Positions 18,836 to 27,089 are shown, counted from the stretch's first letter. The stretch: 64,000 nucleotides of DNA from Paenibacillus sp. OV219 (GCF_900110075.1 NZ_FOCJ01000001.1:1215886-1279885), one strand, 5' to 3'. Translations and numbers: made by a program. Notes: generated from the sequence alone by a model not told the origin.

Positions 18836-18872
18836 AACAGCCCGCTTCCTTAATAAATGGAAGTGGGCTGTT
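18836..18872. terminator. Terminator after proS
   Basis: Hairpin AACAGCCCGCTTCC / GGAAGTGGGCTGTT, 14-bp arms with one G-T pair, followed by CGTTTGTT. It separates proS from the convergent recombinase gene. Confidence 0.8.
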
Positions 18873-18923
18873 CGTTTGTTACCCTTCTAGTACTTGCTCG
18901 AGACGACCGAGGTGCGCTGAGGC

Positions 18924-19862
18924 TCACCGTACTAAAAATCTTAAGTTTGTAGTGTGAGGGAGAATTGGTTGGATGGTCATCATGGCTTCCTTTTTAGCTT
19001 GATCATTGACATGGGTATAGATTTGTGTAGTTGAAATGTCAGCGTGGCCAAGGAGTTCTTGTAGCGTTCTCAGATCAACCTTACCTGTAGCAAACAAGTT
19101 TGTTGCAAATGAATGCCGCAGCTTGTGGGAAGACAAGGAGACGTCTTTATATTGTTCATAGTCTTTTTTAAATGCCTCGAACGTTTTCTCAGCTACATTT
19201 TGAATGGCGCTCTTGGAGATTCGGCGGCCAAGACGAGAGATGAACAATGCTGTTTCCTGGCTTCTCTTAGGCAGCAATCTTTCTGCAAGGCAATTATGCA
19301 GGAGATCAATTAAAGCAGGCGGAAGGGGGATGTACCTCCATTTCCGTCCTTTACCTAGAACGGCAAGAAGAGCGGCTTTATCATTAAAGTCAGTGATGTT
19401 AAGTCGGTGGATTTCCCCTACGCGAAGTCCGCAATATGACATAAGGGCAAGGATTGTGATATCTCTGGTTTGATAGCGGGAGTTGACCTTCTGAAGGAAT
19501 TCCCCAAGATCATCCTGCGCAATGTAGACAGGGACTCTATTCTTTTCTACTTTCGATTTTTGAACATCTATAGCCGGATTTGTTTGAACCCGATTGAATT
19601 CGATCATTACCTTGAAAAAGAGACGTATGGAAGACAACGCCCTATTACGGGCGCCATCACCGGCCCCGCCGTTTCGTATTCGAGTAAGGTGTGCCATGAT
19701 ATCAATTTTACGCAATGTATCGAGAGGCTTCTCAGAGACACTGCGCAAGAATGACCTTACATCATGGAGATAGCCTTTTTGCGTCTCCTGAGAATAGGAT
19801 CGATCTTTAAGCCATATAAGAAACATTTCCATATCTTCATCATGTTGAGTTGCTATGTTCAT
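18924..19862 (-). CDS. Tyrosine recombinase (XerC/XerD-like integrase)
   Basis: 312-aa site-specific recombinase. The N-terminal SAM-like core-binding domain (residues ~10-95: FLIWLKDRSYSQETQKGYL) is followed by the catalytic domain with the full set of residues: Arg in CGLRVGEI, Lys in GKGRKW, His-x-x-Arg in SHKLRHSFATN, His in LGHADISTTQIYTH, and the Tyr nucleophile in the same motif. The ATG at 19862 was chosen because CAGGAGTGG precedes it. It stands at the left edge of an AT-rich accessory region, and a second tyrosine recombinase stands at the right edge on the same strand. It may be an integrase of a former mobile element rather than a housekeeping Xer protein. Confidence 0.88.
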   Translation of the reverse strand: MNIATQHDEDMEMFLIWLKDRSYSQETQKGYLHDVRSFLRSVSEKPLDTLRKIDIMAHLTRIRNGGAGDGARNRALSSIRLFFKVMIEFNRVQTNPAIDVQKSKVEKNRVPVYIAQDDLGEFLQKVNSRYQTRDITILALMSYCGLRVGEIHRLNITDFNDKAALLAVLGKGRKWRYIPLPPALIDLLHNCLAERLLPKRSQETALFISRLGRRISKSAIQNVAEKTFEAFKKDYEQYKDVSLSSHKLRHSFATNLFATGKVDLRTLQELLGHADISTTQIYTHVNDQAKKEAMMTIQPILPHTTNLRFLVR

Positions 19863-20200
19863 TATGTCCACTCCTGTTTCGACTAGGTGAGATTTATTGG
19901 TTAGATCGTTAATTCAGCAGAAGGTAATAGGTCATTTTCCTAAAATAAAATGGCTCACAGATCGAACTATATTAAATATGGATTTAATAGAGTTCAGTTC
20001 ATCTACATATTCGCTTTTCCATCGCTTAATTCCTCTTCATTTTTTGAATAGAATAATCATTTTGGTTGGTGAAGCATTATTTCCCTTTACGATCTCGGCA
20101 ACAATACTTCAAAGATAGTCGAAGCTTACAGCGGCGGCAGCCTGTTCGACTAACGGGCGGTTTCGCTCAAGACTATATTGACGAAAGGTGGCATTAGAAA

Positions 20201-20506
20201 TTGAAGAGTCGCGATGAACTTGTCCTAGAACCCGAATCTACCATGGCTCTAATCAACGGCTGGGTCACTGAGGGGAATAACGCCAATCAGGGACTCATTT
20301 TACCTTGCAACACTAAACAGGGAGAAGAAATTGTTGGCGTTTATAAATAAGACACAATATCAGGAAAGTATTCTATTTACCATAAAGGTGAGATAAGACC
20401 CTCTTCGTTCGAGGAATGCCAAGAACTAGAAACCACAGCAGTATGGGCAGATAATCATATCGTAGATAGAATAATGGGAATTACTGTATGGCATGAGAAT
20501 ATGTAG
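20201..20506 (+). pseudogene. Small hypothetical gene interrupted by one in-frame stop
   Basis: From the TTG at 20201 (GAAAGGTGG nine bases before it) an open frame runs 49 codons to a TAA at 20348, then continues in the same frame for 51 more codons to TAG at 20504. The two pieces start MKSRDELVLEPESTMALING and, after the stop, DTISGKYSIYHKGEIRPSSF; both read like normal protein with acidic and aromatic residues. A single base change at the stop would restore a ~100-aa protein. I do not recognise the family. The 340 bp between the recombinase gene and this frame (19863-20200) hold no visible gene. Confidence 0.5.
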
Positions 20507-20558
20507 AGATAACAGCAGAAATATTGCGCTAACTAGGAACATTAGTTGAAAAGACTAA

Positions 20559-20592
20559 GGAGCAGTTTGCCGGTGGCAGCTGCTCCATTTTT
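20559..20592. repeat. Dispersed hairpin repeat, copy A
   Basis: GGAGCAG / CTGCTCC stem around TTTGCCGGTGGCAG, followed by CATTTTTCATT and CTAACGGGGCAG. Twenty-five of 26 bases from 20562 recur at 27064, also followed by CTAACGGGCAG. A weaker relative lies near 20132. The hairpin may also work as a terminator. Confidence 0.65.
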
Positions 20593-20752
20593 CATTAAGC
20601 TAACGGGGCAGATTAACGCAGTGAACTTTTTCTATAAGCATCAAAATAATGTGGGATTAACCTATCTCTTGATTAGATAACCCACACTCCGTTGGACAAG
20701 TTAGAATACGCTATCACAAAAATAATGAGGTGAGTAAGGAGGAAAATACCAT

Positions 20753-21115
20753 TTGGCTAATACAACCGGAGTTATCCAGAATAATGTCCCAAATCCAGCA
20801 GCTATGGTAACCGTCATATTGAGCAATGATGATGTTAGTACTACAGGAATTGTTGAACTAGAGTTATTTGTTAGCTTTGGAGGTGCACTAACACCAATTG
20901 TACATGAACTTTTTTCAATTTCTCCACTTATTACCATGATAAGGACATATAGTGTTGCAGGAGGCGCTTCTTTTGAAGTTCAATATAATGTCTCGAACAC
21001 TCCTGACGTAATAATAAATGTGTTCTCGACAGATTCAGGTGGTAATCTTATTGGAGCCCAACGAGTCCTGAGCATTGAAACCCAAGAGATTTCACAGTTA
21101 AAGCCTGTTCCTTAA
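20753..21115 (+). CDS. Hypothetical 120-aa beta-rich protein, paralogue 1
   Basis: 120-aa protein of unknown function, about 45% identical by eye to the next gene. It lacks a signal peptide, membrane segment and cysteine. The pattern of alternating hydrophobic residues (IVELELFVSFGG, VIINVFSTDSGGNLIGAQRV) suggests a single beta-sandwich domain. Small paralogues ending in a NLxxAQRVL motif occur in spore-forming Bacillales, but I cannot name a function. The start is TTG at 20753 with AAGGAGGAAAATA upstream. The AT-rich codon use differs from flanking core genes, consistent with the accessory island. It ends 31 bp before paralogue 2, so they form one transcript. Confidence 0.7.
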   Translation: MANTTGVIQNNVPNPAAMVTVILSNDDVSTTGIVELELFVSFGGALTPIVHELFSISPLITMIRTYSVAGGASFEVQYNVSNTPDVIINVFSTDSGGNLIGAQRVLSIETQEISQLKPVP

Positions 21116-21146
21116 ATAAATTTTATAAATGCAAAGGAGGAGAAAT

Positions 21147-21509
21147 ATGCCGAGAACAACAGGCCCTATTCTTAATGATGGCAAGGCTACCGCATTGATT
21201 TTTGATATAAACAACGATAGTTTGACACAATCCGTTATTTTTGAACTTGAAGTGTTTATTATTACTGGAAGTGGGATTGCAAAGACACCTATAGCACATG
21301 AGCTTTTTTCGATACCACCTCTTGCTAATATAATTAAGACCTATAGTATAGCTGGGACTAAAGCTTATGAGTTTCAAGCCGATGGAATTTCAGGTGTTGA
21401 TTTTACAGCTAATATCTTTTCGACAGATGCTAGTGGAAACCTTATTTCAGCTCAAAGAGTTTTAGGTTCAGAAACAGTAAAAATTACCACATTAACACCT
21501 GTTCCTTAA
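21147..21509 (+). CDS. Hypothetical 120-aa beta-rich protein, paralogue 2
   Basis: 120-aa paralogue of the upstream gene, identical in length. Shared landmarks are HELFSIPPLANIIKTYSIAG, the NIFSTDASGNLISAQRVLGS motif and the C-terminal PVP. The ATG at 21147 follows a strong AAAGGAGGAG ribosome site, so expression is likely substantial. Differences concentrate in the first 45 residues, as if the two were tuned for different partners. There is no signal peptide or transmembrane segment. Unknown function; a role in spore outer layers or as a structural shell is only a guess. Confidence 0.7.
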   Translation: MPRTTGPILNDGKATALIFDINNDSLTQSVIFELEVFIITGSGIAKTPIAHELFSIPPLANIIKTYSIAGTKAYEFQADGISGVDFTANIFSTDASGNLISAQRVLGSETVKITTLTPVP

Positions 21510-21950
21510 CTGTGGAAAATACAAACATGTTATAGATGAGCTGATTGAATGGAGGGTAGGGAACGTCTAGCATCTATTAATTGTGTCATAAATAGATATC
21601 TCCTTTTTCGTGACATACATTAATTAATGAGTACATGCAGGAATCGGCTTGTCCCTGTGATGACTTCATCGTATAAACAATGAAATTTAATGAGAAAAAA
21701 ACGATGAGGGTTCTCGATCTAACGGAGAACGTTACTTCAACAATAAAGGAGCAGTTAAAACCCATTGGGGGACGAAATGGAGAATGGCAGAGAGTGAAAT
21801 TGAACCACTCCATCCATAACTGAAGGAATTGGAAAGGAGAGTTTCCTCCAATAATCGGGCATTATGGACTGGAAGAAGTAGTTTAGAATGATGACAAGTG
21901 GGCTCAGTTTCTCAAACAAGTAGATGAAAAAACACCTCAAATGAAAAGTT
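21510..21950. other. Gene-poor stretch with decayed coding traces
   Basis: No intact gene. A 47-codon frame from 21680 (MKFNEKKTMRVLDLTENVTS) to TGA at 21821 continues past that stop as readable but interrupted sequence (WKGEFPPIIGHYGLEEVV, stop, NDDKWAQFLKQVDEKTPQ). This looks like a small gene worn down by stop codons. The family is not recognised. Confidence 0.35.
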
Positions 21951-21974
21951 CGGTCGTCTGATTTCAGACGACCG
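21951..21974. terminator. Terminator shared by the NlpC/P60 gene and upstream region
   Basis: Perfect hairpin CGGTCGTCTGA / TCAGACGACCG with a 2-nt loop, followed on the plus strand by TTTCTTTTTATT. Almost the same hairpin, also next to an NlpC/P60 gene end, is found at 24761. Confidence 0.85.
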
Positions 21975-22012
21975 TTTCTTTTTATTGAGAAATATGGTGG
22001 AATGCTTGTCCG

Positions 22013-22528
22013 CTACACAAGGTGACGTCCCATAATGAATCGGTTGTTGAAATAACCGCTCGTAAGGCTCTTGATGTTCACACCAACTCCAGGTTGATTA
22101 TTAATAAATAGACCATTTCCGATATAGATGCCGACGTGCTGAATTTTGCCCGGAGTACCAATGCTGAACATGACCAGATCGCCTACGCGCAAATCGGATT
22201 TCGATTTGACGAGCGTGCCACTTTTTGCTTGTGCTCTAGAACCCCATGGGATGTCAATGCCATTATTCTTAAATACCAATTGGGTGAACGATGAGCAATC
22301 GAGAATAAGTTTTTGTAAGTTGCGGGTACCAAAGTGATAACGGACTTTTCCGATATACGATTGAGCATTAGCAACAATATTTTGTTCGGTAGGCGTTACG
22401 ACGACAGATTGCGTGGATACAGCTTGTGTGGATTTTGAGGTTGCGGCGAACGCCCCGGTTGGCGCTAAGCTAGCACAAACGATAGTTAGAGTAGATACGA
22501 AAGCAAGAAACCATTTTTTCATTGTCAT
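22013..22528 (-). CDS. Secreted NlpC/P60 family peptidoglycan endopeptidase
   Basis: 171-aa exported enzyme expected to cleave cell wall stem peptides (D-Glu to diamino acid bond). A signal peptide ends at GAFAATS near residue 30; a short linker leads into the NlpC/P60 domain with catalytic Cys in LDCSSFTQLVF and His in IQHVGIYIGNG. The third polar residue, normally His in the next strand, appears replaced in GLFINNQPG by Asn, which is tolerated in the family. An adjacent terminator and a partial second copy at 24818 show that this gene end was duplicated. AGAGGAAG lies before the ATG; an alternative ATG sits two codons later. Confidence 0.85.
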   Translation of the reverse strand: MTMKKWFLAFVSTLTIVCASLAPTGAFAATSKSTQAVSTQSVVVTPTEQNIVANAQSYIGKVRYHFGTRNLQKLILDCSSFTQLVFKNNGIDIPWGSRAQAKSGTLVKSKSDLRVGDLVMFSIGTPGKIQHVGIYIGNGLFINNQPGVGVNIKSLTSGYFNNRFIMGRHLV

Positions 22529-23150
22529 GTACTTCCTCTCTTAGTTGAATTATGAGATCGTGCTGATACAGAACCGATTGTAGCACGATTATATTATCCA
22601 GATTAACCCAATGAGAAAGGGAAAGCAGTCAGTGTATAGTTATAAACACTTAATGAAAATACGATTAGAAACATCTCATATTTAGCCTGTTGAGTGACAA
22701 CCGATCGTGAATGCCAATCGATGCAGTACAACTTCGCACACCATGAAATCTTCATGGTTTGGATAGATGACGATCTTTTCATTATAGCAACCGATTTTTT
22801 GTTAATAATAAATTAAGTTTTGATTCACAGTAGTTTTAGAATTTCAGGCTAATGTGTGAAGGAGATATTCGTAGCCCCGAAAGGAATTAGATTTCATGAA
22901 GAAGGACCCTTGCAACTCGAACTTTACCTCACTTTCGGCAATGGCCATCTCCAAGCATCTACAGCAATCCGTGAGCTCCTCGTAAAAACCGAGAGAAAAA
23001 CTTCTTAAATTCATTAAGGGGGCATGTACAAACCGTTATATTGCATCAGCCATTCTCATGTTTATCATTGTTATTGGCATCGTGAGACTCATGTTTGGAC
23101 GAGTTATCATCACAATGAAGTGATGATACCAATAGGAGAGGGGAAGTTAC
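22529..23150. other. Intergenic region with a possible broken small membrane-protein gene
   Basis: Nothing certain. In one plus-strand frame an ATG at 22896 (MKKDPCNSNFTSLSAMAISK) meets TAA at 22983, and the frame then continues as KPREKLLKFIKGACTNRYIA and a clear hydrophobic helix (SAILMFIIVIGIVRLMFG) to TGA at 23121. This may be a small one-helix protein with a broken N-terminus just upstream of the COG4705-type gene. A perfect hairpin CCATGAA-ATC-TTCATGG lies at 22741. No promoter was recognised. Confidence 0.3.
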
Positions 23151-24752
23151 ATGTCAGCACATCCCAACAAAATGAAAGTTTTGCTTAGCAAAGTTCCCGA
23201 GGTTACGATTTTCTTCTGGATCATTAAGATTCTCTGTACGACTGTCGGCGAAACATTCGCGGATTTTCTGAATTTCAACCTTGGGTTCGGCTTAACGAAT
23301 ACGACGATTATCATGGGAGTCGCGTTTTTCATCGTATTGATCTTTCAGTTCAAAGCAACAAAATATGTACCCGGCATCTATTGGCTAACCGTCGTATTGA
23401 TCAGCGTTTTTGGAACCCTTGTAACCGATAATTTGACGGATGCGATGGGAGTACCATTGGAGAAAAGCACGATTGTATTCAGCATATTGTTAGGATTGAC
23501 TTTCCTGGTTTGGTACGCAAGTGAAAAGACGCTTTCCATTCACTCGATCTACACGAGAAAACGCGAAGTTTATTATTGGCTAACCATTCTATTCACATTC
23601 GCCCTTGGAACAGCCGTTGGCGATCTGTATTCCGAACAACTCGGACTTGGTTACTTTAACACGGGTATCACGGTTGTTATTATCATCGCGATTATGTATT
23701 TTACTTGGAAATGGCTGCGTCTGGATGCGGTATTGGCTTTCTGGGTCGTTTATATTCTGACTCGACCGCTGGGAGCGTCCATAGGTGACTACTTGTCCCA
23801 AACCAAAATGAATGGCGGATTAGGCTTAGGTACAACGATAACGAGCATCGTATTTCTAGCAGCGATTTTGGCAGTCATCATTTTCTTGGCTGTTACCAAG
23901 ATCGATACGGCACCGAAAAGCGATACCGTAGAATCGGGACATGCAAAAGAAAGCAAAAGAAACGTTCTCGTTCAAACTGTTGCCGTACTTTGTGTTTTCT
24001 TAGCTATAGGCATCGGTGGATATGTCCAGTTGAGCCATAATATCGTATCGCAAATCGATTCTTCCGGATCGGCCTCATCGTCCAATTCGGCTTCATTAGC
24101 CGGACAGCTGCTGGATTTCGTGAATATAGAAAATGATATGTTGAACGCCGTGAACGCGAAGGATTTTGCTGCCGCGAAAAAGGGTGCTGACAATTTAGAG
24201 CATCAATGGGACACGGCGGAGCCCAAGCTTAGAAAAATTGACAGCTCCACTTGGACCCAAATCGATGGTACGATCGACGTGGTGTTGGCTGCCGTTCGCA
24301 GTGGAAAACCCGATGCGAATCAAAGCAAAAACGCACTTCAAGATTCACTGAAAGTATTGAACGATGCCAACAAAGCAGCGGCTTCACAAGCTCCCGCGTC
24401 ATCGCAATCCGAGACTCCTCAAGCACCGGCAGCTTCACCGGAAGCGACGACCGATACACCGCAAGCGAAATTGGCCGGACGATTATCGGATTTTATCGAT
24501 ATTGAAAACGAAATGATGAAAGCAGTAAACGCAAAGGAGTTTGCTGCAGCCCAAAAAGACGCTGACAATTTGGAGCACAAGTGGGACATTTCTGAGCCTA
24601 AGCTTAGGAAAATCGACGGCTCAACATGGACTAAGATCGATGGTACGATCGACGTTGTATTGGCAACCGTTCGCAAAGGTAAACCAAATGGCAGTCAGTG
24701 CATCTCTGCGCTTAATGACTCACTTACTATCATGAGCGGAGCAAATAAATAA
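23151..24752 (+). CDS. COG4705-type membrane protein with duplicated extracellular helical domain
   Basis: 533-aa protein of unknown function. The first ~255 residues form eight or so hydrophobic helices arranged as two COG4705 repeats, each with a K-x-P-E-V / G-E-x-x-x-D signature (KVPEVTIFFWIIKILCTTVG; TFALGTAVGDLYSEQLGLGY). Another helix (NVLVQTVAVLCVFLAIGIGG) leads out to two tandem ~95-residue helical domains separated by a Pro/Ala/Ser-rich linker. The repeats share DNLEH-WD---PKLRKID-STWT-IDGTIDVVLA and resemble DUF4363-like four-helix modules. GAGAGGGGAAGTTAC precedes the ATG. The duplication and the fusion look unusual for COG4705 proteins. It is intact and followed by a terminator. 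Confidence 0.75.
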   Translation: MSAHPNKMKVLLSKVPEVTIFFWIIKILCTTVGETFADFLNFNLGFGLTNTTIIMGVAFFIVLIFQFKATKYVPGIYWLTVVLISVFGTLVTDNLTDAMGVPLEKSTIVFSILLGLTFLVWYASEKTLSIHSIYTRKREVYYWLTILFTFALGTAVGDLYSEQLGLGYFNTGITVVIIIAIMYFTWKWLRLDAVLAFWVVYILTRPLGASIGDYLSQTKMNGGLGLGTTITSIVFLAAILAVIIFLAVTKIDTAPKSDTVESGHAKESKRNVLVQTVAVLCVFLAIGIGGYVQLSHNIVSQIDSSGSASSSNSASLAGQLLDFVNIENDMLNAVNAKDFAAAKKGADNLEHQWDTAEPKLRKIDSSTWTQIDGTIDVVLAAVRSGKPDANQSKNALQDSLKVLNDANKAAASQAPASSQSETPQAPAASPEATTDTPQAKLAGRLSDFIDIENEMMKAVNAKEFAAAQKDADNLEHKWDISEPKLRKIDGSTWTKIDGTIDVVLATVRKGKPNGSQCISALNDSLTIMSGANK

Positions 24753-24760
24753 AAATAAAA

Positions 24761-24790
24761 GAACGGTCGTCTGAAGTCAGACGACCGTTC
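24761..24790. terminator. Terminator after the COG4705-type gene
   Basis: Perfect 14-bp arms GAACGGTCGTCTGA / TCAGACGACCGTTC with a 2-nt loop, followed by TTTTATT. Its inner stem is identical to the hairpin at 21951. Confidence 0.9.
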
Positions 24791-24817
24791 TTTTATTAGA
24801 GTCGATGGTCTCGTCCG

Positions 24818-24870
24818 TTACACAATGTGCCGTCCCAGACGTGATTGCCGGATGGCCAGCGGTTGGAAGA
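24818..24870 (-). pseudogene. 3' remnant of a second NlpC/P60 gene
   Basis: Read on the minus strand, the end of this piece encodes LGRHIV followed by a stop, matching MGRHLV-stop at the end of the gene at 22013. The DNA around the stop matches that of the gene at 22007-22032 at 22 of 26 positions, and the same terminator hairpin stands beyond both. Upstream the likeness fades and stop codons appear, so only a tail remains. Confidence 0.55.
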
Positions 24871-24967
24871 ATACTTATTTCTAAGAGCATCATTGCAAGC
24901 CCACGACAGCCATAAATGTTTGACATATGATGTACCATCTTGTGTGGCGATTCGGGATGGTGAAGAA

Positions 24968-26050
24968 GTGAAAATTTTGATGATGGTTAACAGATTAAAT
25001 ATTGGGGGAACGGAGAGACACATTTTATCCATTTCACGAAATCTAATTTCGCGTGGGGTCAGGGTTGGTATTGTAGCTCGTAGTGGTCCGCTTGCCTACT
25101 CATTTAAAAGAGCTGGTATTACGAGGCATCTTCTGAAACGAAATCATTTTTCACTTCTATCCGGTATCGCAAAAAGTGGTAAATACAACCTTATTCATGC
25201 CCATGATTCCAAATCATTTTATCAGTCGGCAGTTTTATCACGCAAATTAAAAATTCCTTTAGTTGCTACGGTACATGGAAAGTATCATCATCGGGCATCT
25301 ATGATAAAAGCAGCTCGTACTGCAAAACGAATGATAACGGTCTCTCCAGGGTTAACTAAATGGTTAGTGAACCACAACATCCCAGTGAACAAAATCCGGA
25401 TGCTACCTAACGGAATCGATTTAAATACATTCAAGCCATCAAGGAAAAAGAATCATTGGAGAAAGGTTCTTCGTTTACCGACTAAAGCTCAAATCATACT
25501 GTATGCTGGTAGGTTTTCGAATGATAAATATATCGCCATCCGGAGTTTGGTCTTGGCCGCCCAACGTGTTAGTAAAAGCAACCGTAATTTGATCGTGGTT
25601 CTGATTGGTCCAGGATCCCGTCGCTCAGATTTGATCCAACTTGCGGCTAGTGTGAATCGACGGCTTGGTCGTATGGCAATCGTGATCCGACCGCCGATGA
25701 CCAATATTCAACAAGCTTATTATGCCGCGGACATTGTTGTTGGTACTGGCCGAGTAGCGCTTGAAGCGATGGCATGCGCGAAACCCGTGATTGCAGCAGG
25801 GGTAGCAGGGTATTGCGGAATCGTCCGACCAAGAAATATGTCTAAGATGATCCATTGCCACTTTGGCGATCATGGAGCCTTTTCACCAATCACACCTGAT
25901 AAGTTATCAAGAGATATCCGCATCATGCTGGGCAATATTAAACGAGGTCATTATTGGGGCACTTACGGTGCTAAAACTGTCAAAATGAGATTCTCATTGA
26001 ATTCAATTGGTATCCGATTGCTACGAATTTATAAGGAAGTCATACTTTAA
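24968..26050 (+). CDS. Glycosyltransferase family 4 (GT-B fold)
   Basis: 360-aa predicted cytoplasmic or membrane-associated sugar transferase. The N-terminal Rossmann-like half begins MKILMMVNRLNIGGTERHIL, the usual GT4 opening; the C-terminal nucleotide-sugar-binding half has PNGIDLNTFKP, IILYAGRFSNDK and the EX7E-like segment GTGRVALEAMACAKPVIAAG, in which the first Glu is replaced by Arg/Val context, so activity should not be taken for granted. The GTG at 24968 gives the standard family N-terminus; an open frame from 24845 runs through the NlpC remnant and is unlikely. Substrate unknown; spore or surface polysaccharide is plausible. Confidence 0.8.
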   Translation: MKILMMVNRLNIGGTERHILSISRNLISRGVRVGIVARSGPLAYSFKRAGITRHLLKRNHFSLLSGIAKSGKYNLIHAHDSKSFYQSAVLSRKLKIPLVATVHGKYHHRASMIKAARTAKRMITVSPGLTKWLVNHNIPVNKIRMLPNGIDLNTFKPSRKKNHWRKVLRLPTKAQIILYAGRFSNDKYIAIRSLVLAAQRVSKSNRNLIVVLIGPGSRRSDLIQLAASVNRRLGRMAIVIRPPMTNIQQAYYAADIVVGTGRVALEAMACAKPVIAAGVAGYCGIVRPRNMSKMIHCHFGDHGAFSPITPDKLSRDIRIMLGNIKRGHYWGTYGAKTVKMRFSLNSIGIRLLRIYKEVIL

Positions 26051-26185
26051 AAACCAGAGAGCAAACTGAATACGGTACTAATTTGTAAGAGGACATGACC
26101 TGACGGAGCTCGGGAAAGACAATGTCTACCCAGAGATGAAGTTCCTGTCTTGGGGCGGCCTAAAGAATTATTCACATGTCTGACG

Positions 26186-26218
26186 ACAAGAACATCTATA
26201 CAACGGAAGTCGCATAAA
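26186..26218 (+). repeat. Dispersed direct repeat, copy 1
   Basis: ACAAGAACATCTATACAAC followed by GGAAGTCGCATAAA. It recurs at 26980 with one base fewer. The stretch 26051-26333 holds no gene; before this repeat, text such as AGAGGACATGACCTGACGG looks like element-derived intergenic DNA. Confidence 0.7.
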
Positions 26219-26333
26219 CTGCGGCTTTTTTATTTACTGTATAGAAAAAAAAAGACGCACTTATTAAAGTGTTAATGTTTAAACATACGATCAGCTTACT
26301 TAGTGCAAAGCACAACGTCCGTTAAACGTATAG

Positions 26334-26594
26334 GTGAAGCGAATCCGTGAGCGAACAATCGCAAAATGTAATTGGGAAGTCATCTTTAGAAGGATAGAAC
26401 ATTCAATTCGTGAAATAGCCAAGACTACTAGAGCATCTCTATATTATTTCGAGAATGGAAAACGATTTCGAGAAGACCCTGATGGTCAAAAATATGTGTT
26501 GATAATTGAATCTGATGACACATTATCCGAGTATCTTATGTCTGAAAGTAAGAATGAAAGATATAAGTATGAATTATTCAAAAACAACTCGTAA
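26334..26594 (+). CDS. Hypothetical small protein, possibly a fragment
   Basis: Open frame of 86 codons from GTG at 26334, starting MKRIRERTIAKCNWEVIFRR and rich in charged residues. No family is recognised, no good ribosome site is seen, and the surrounding DNA is full of decayed coding sequence and repeats, so it may be the tail of a broken gene. The sequence EHSIREIAKTTRASLYYFEN could be amphipathic helix. It has no signal peptide or membrane segment. Confidence 0.35.
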   Translation: MKRIRERTIAKCNWEVIFRRIEHSIREIAKTTRASLYYFENGKRFREDPDGQKYVLIIESDDTLSEYLMSESKNERYKYELFKNNS

Positions 26595-27063
26595 TGCAAT
26601 CCTATGTAAACATTGTCTAACTGAAATTGAATACCTGCATATGTGGCAAGGTGAGCATTGACGGCGGACGCGATTACTTAAATGAACAGGGAATTTAGAA
26701 GATTATTTAGAACTATCAGAATTGATTTCTTCTCATCATAATAGCTCCATGAAGGTTTAGTATGGAGACAAGAGGTGGTTACAGGGTGAATTTTTAAATC
26801 ACTGAGGAAATGTTTAATAGATTAAATCAATGGGATTCGTGTATTGCAATCGATGTAGCAGGTGCTAAATTGCATACACATTCATTCCTACAAGATTGGG
26901 ATTAGTTATTAAAGACCATTGTGATGTTTGTAATAGAGAGCTTGATCTTACAGATGATTTTTTACGCTGAAGATGTCGTACAAGAACATCTATACAACGA
27001 AGTCGCATAAAATGAAGTGCTGTAAAAAATGGAACTAACGACGGGCGTTAGATGCACCTTGTC
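26595..27063. other. Stretch of decayed small genes
   Basis: No intact gene. Two short pieces with CxxC pairs can be read on the plus strand: MNYSKTTRNAILCKHCLTEI (26569-26661, overlapping the previous frame) and VIKDHCDVCNRELDLTDDFL (26905-26970), the latter preceded by ITEEMFNRLNQWDSCIAIDV in the same area with stops between. They look like remains of small zinc-knuckle proteins broken by frameshifts. Confidence 0.35.
26980..27011 (+). repeat. Dispersed direct repeat, copy 2
   Basis: Matches the copy at 26186 over ACAAGAACATCTATACAAC and GAAGTCGCATAAA with a single-base deletion. The two copies lie 794 bp apart in the same orientation. Confidence 0.7.
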
Positions 27064-27089
27064 GCAGTTTGCCGGCGGCAGCTGCTCCA
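27064..27089. repeat. Dispersed hairpin repeat, copy B
   Basis: GCAGTTTGCCGGCGGCAG followed by CTGCTCCA; one mismatch in 26 to copy A at 20562. Eighty bases on, CTAACGGGCAG appears as it does after copy A. Confidence 0.65.

Noticed and set aside
24845..24967. Longer start of the glycosyltransferase
   Set aside because: The extra 41 codons run over the reverse-strand NlpC/P60 remnant and do not resemble GT4 N-termini.
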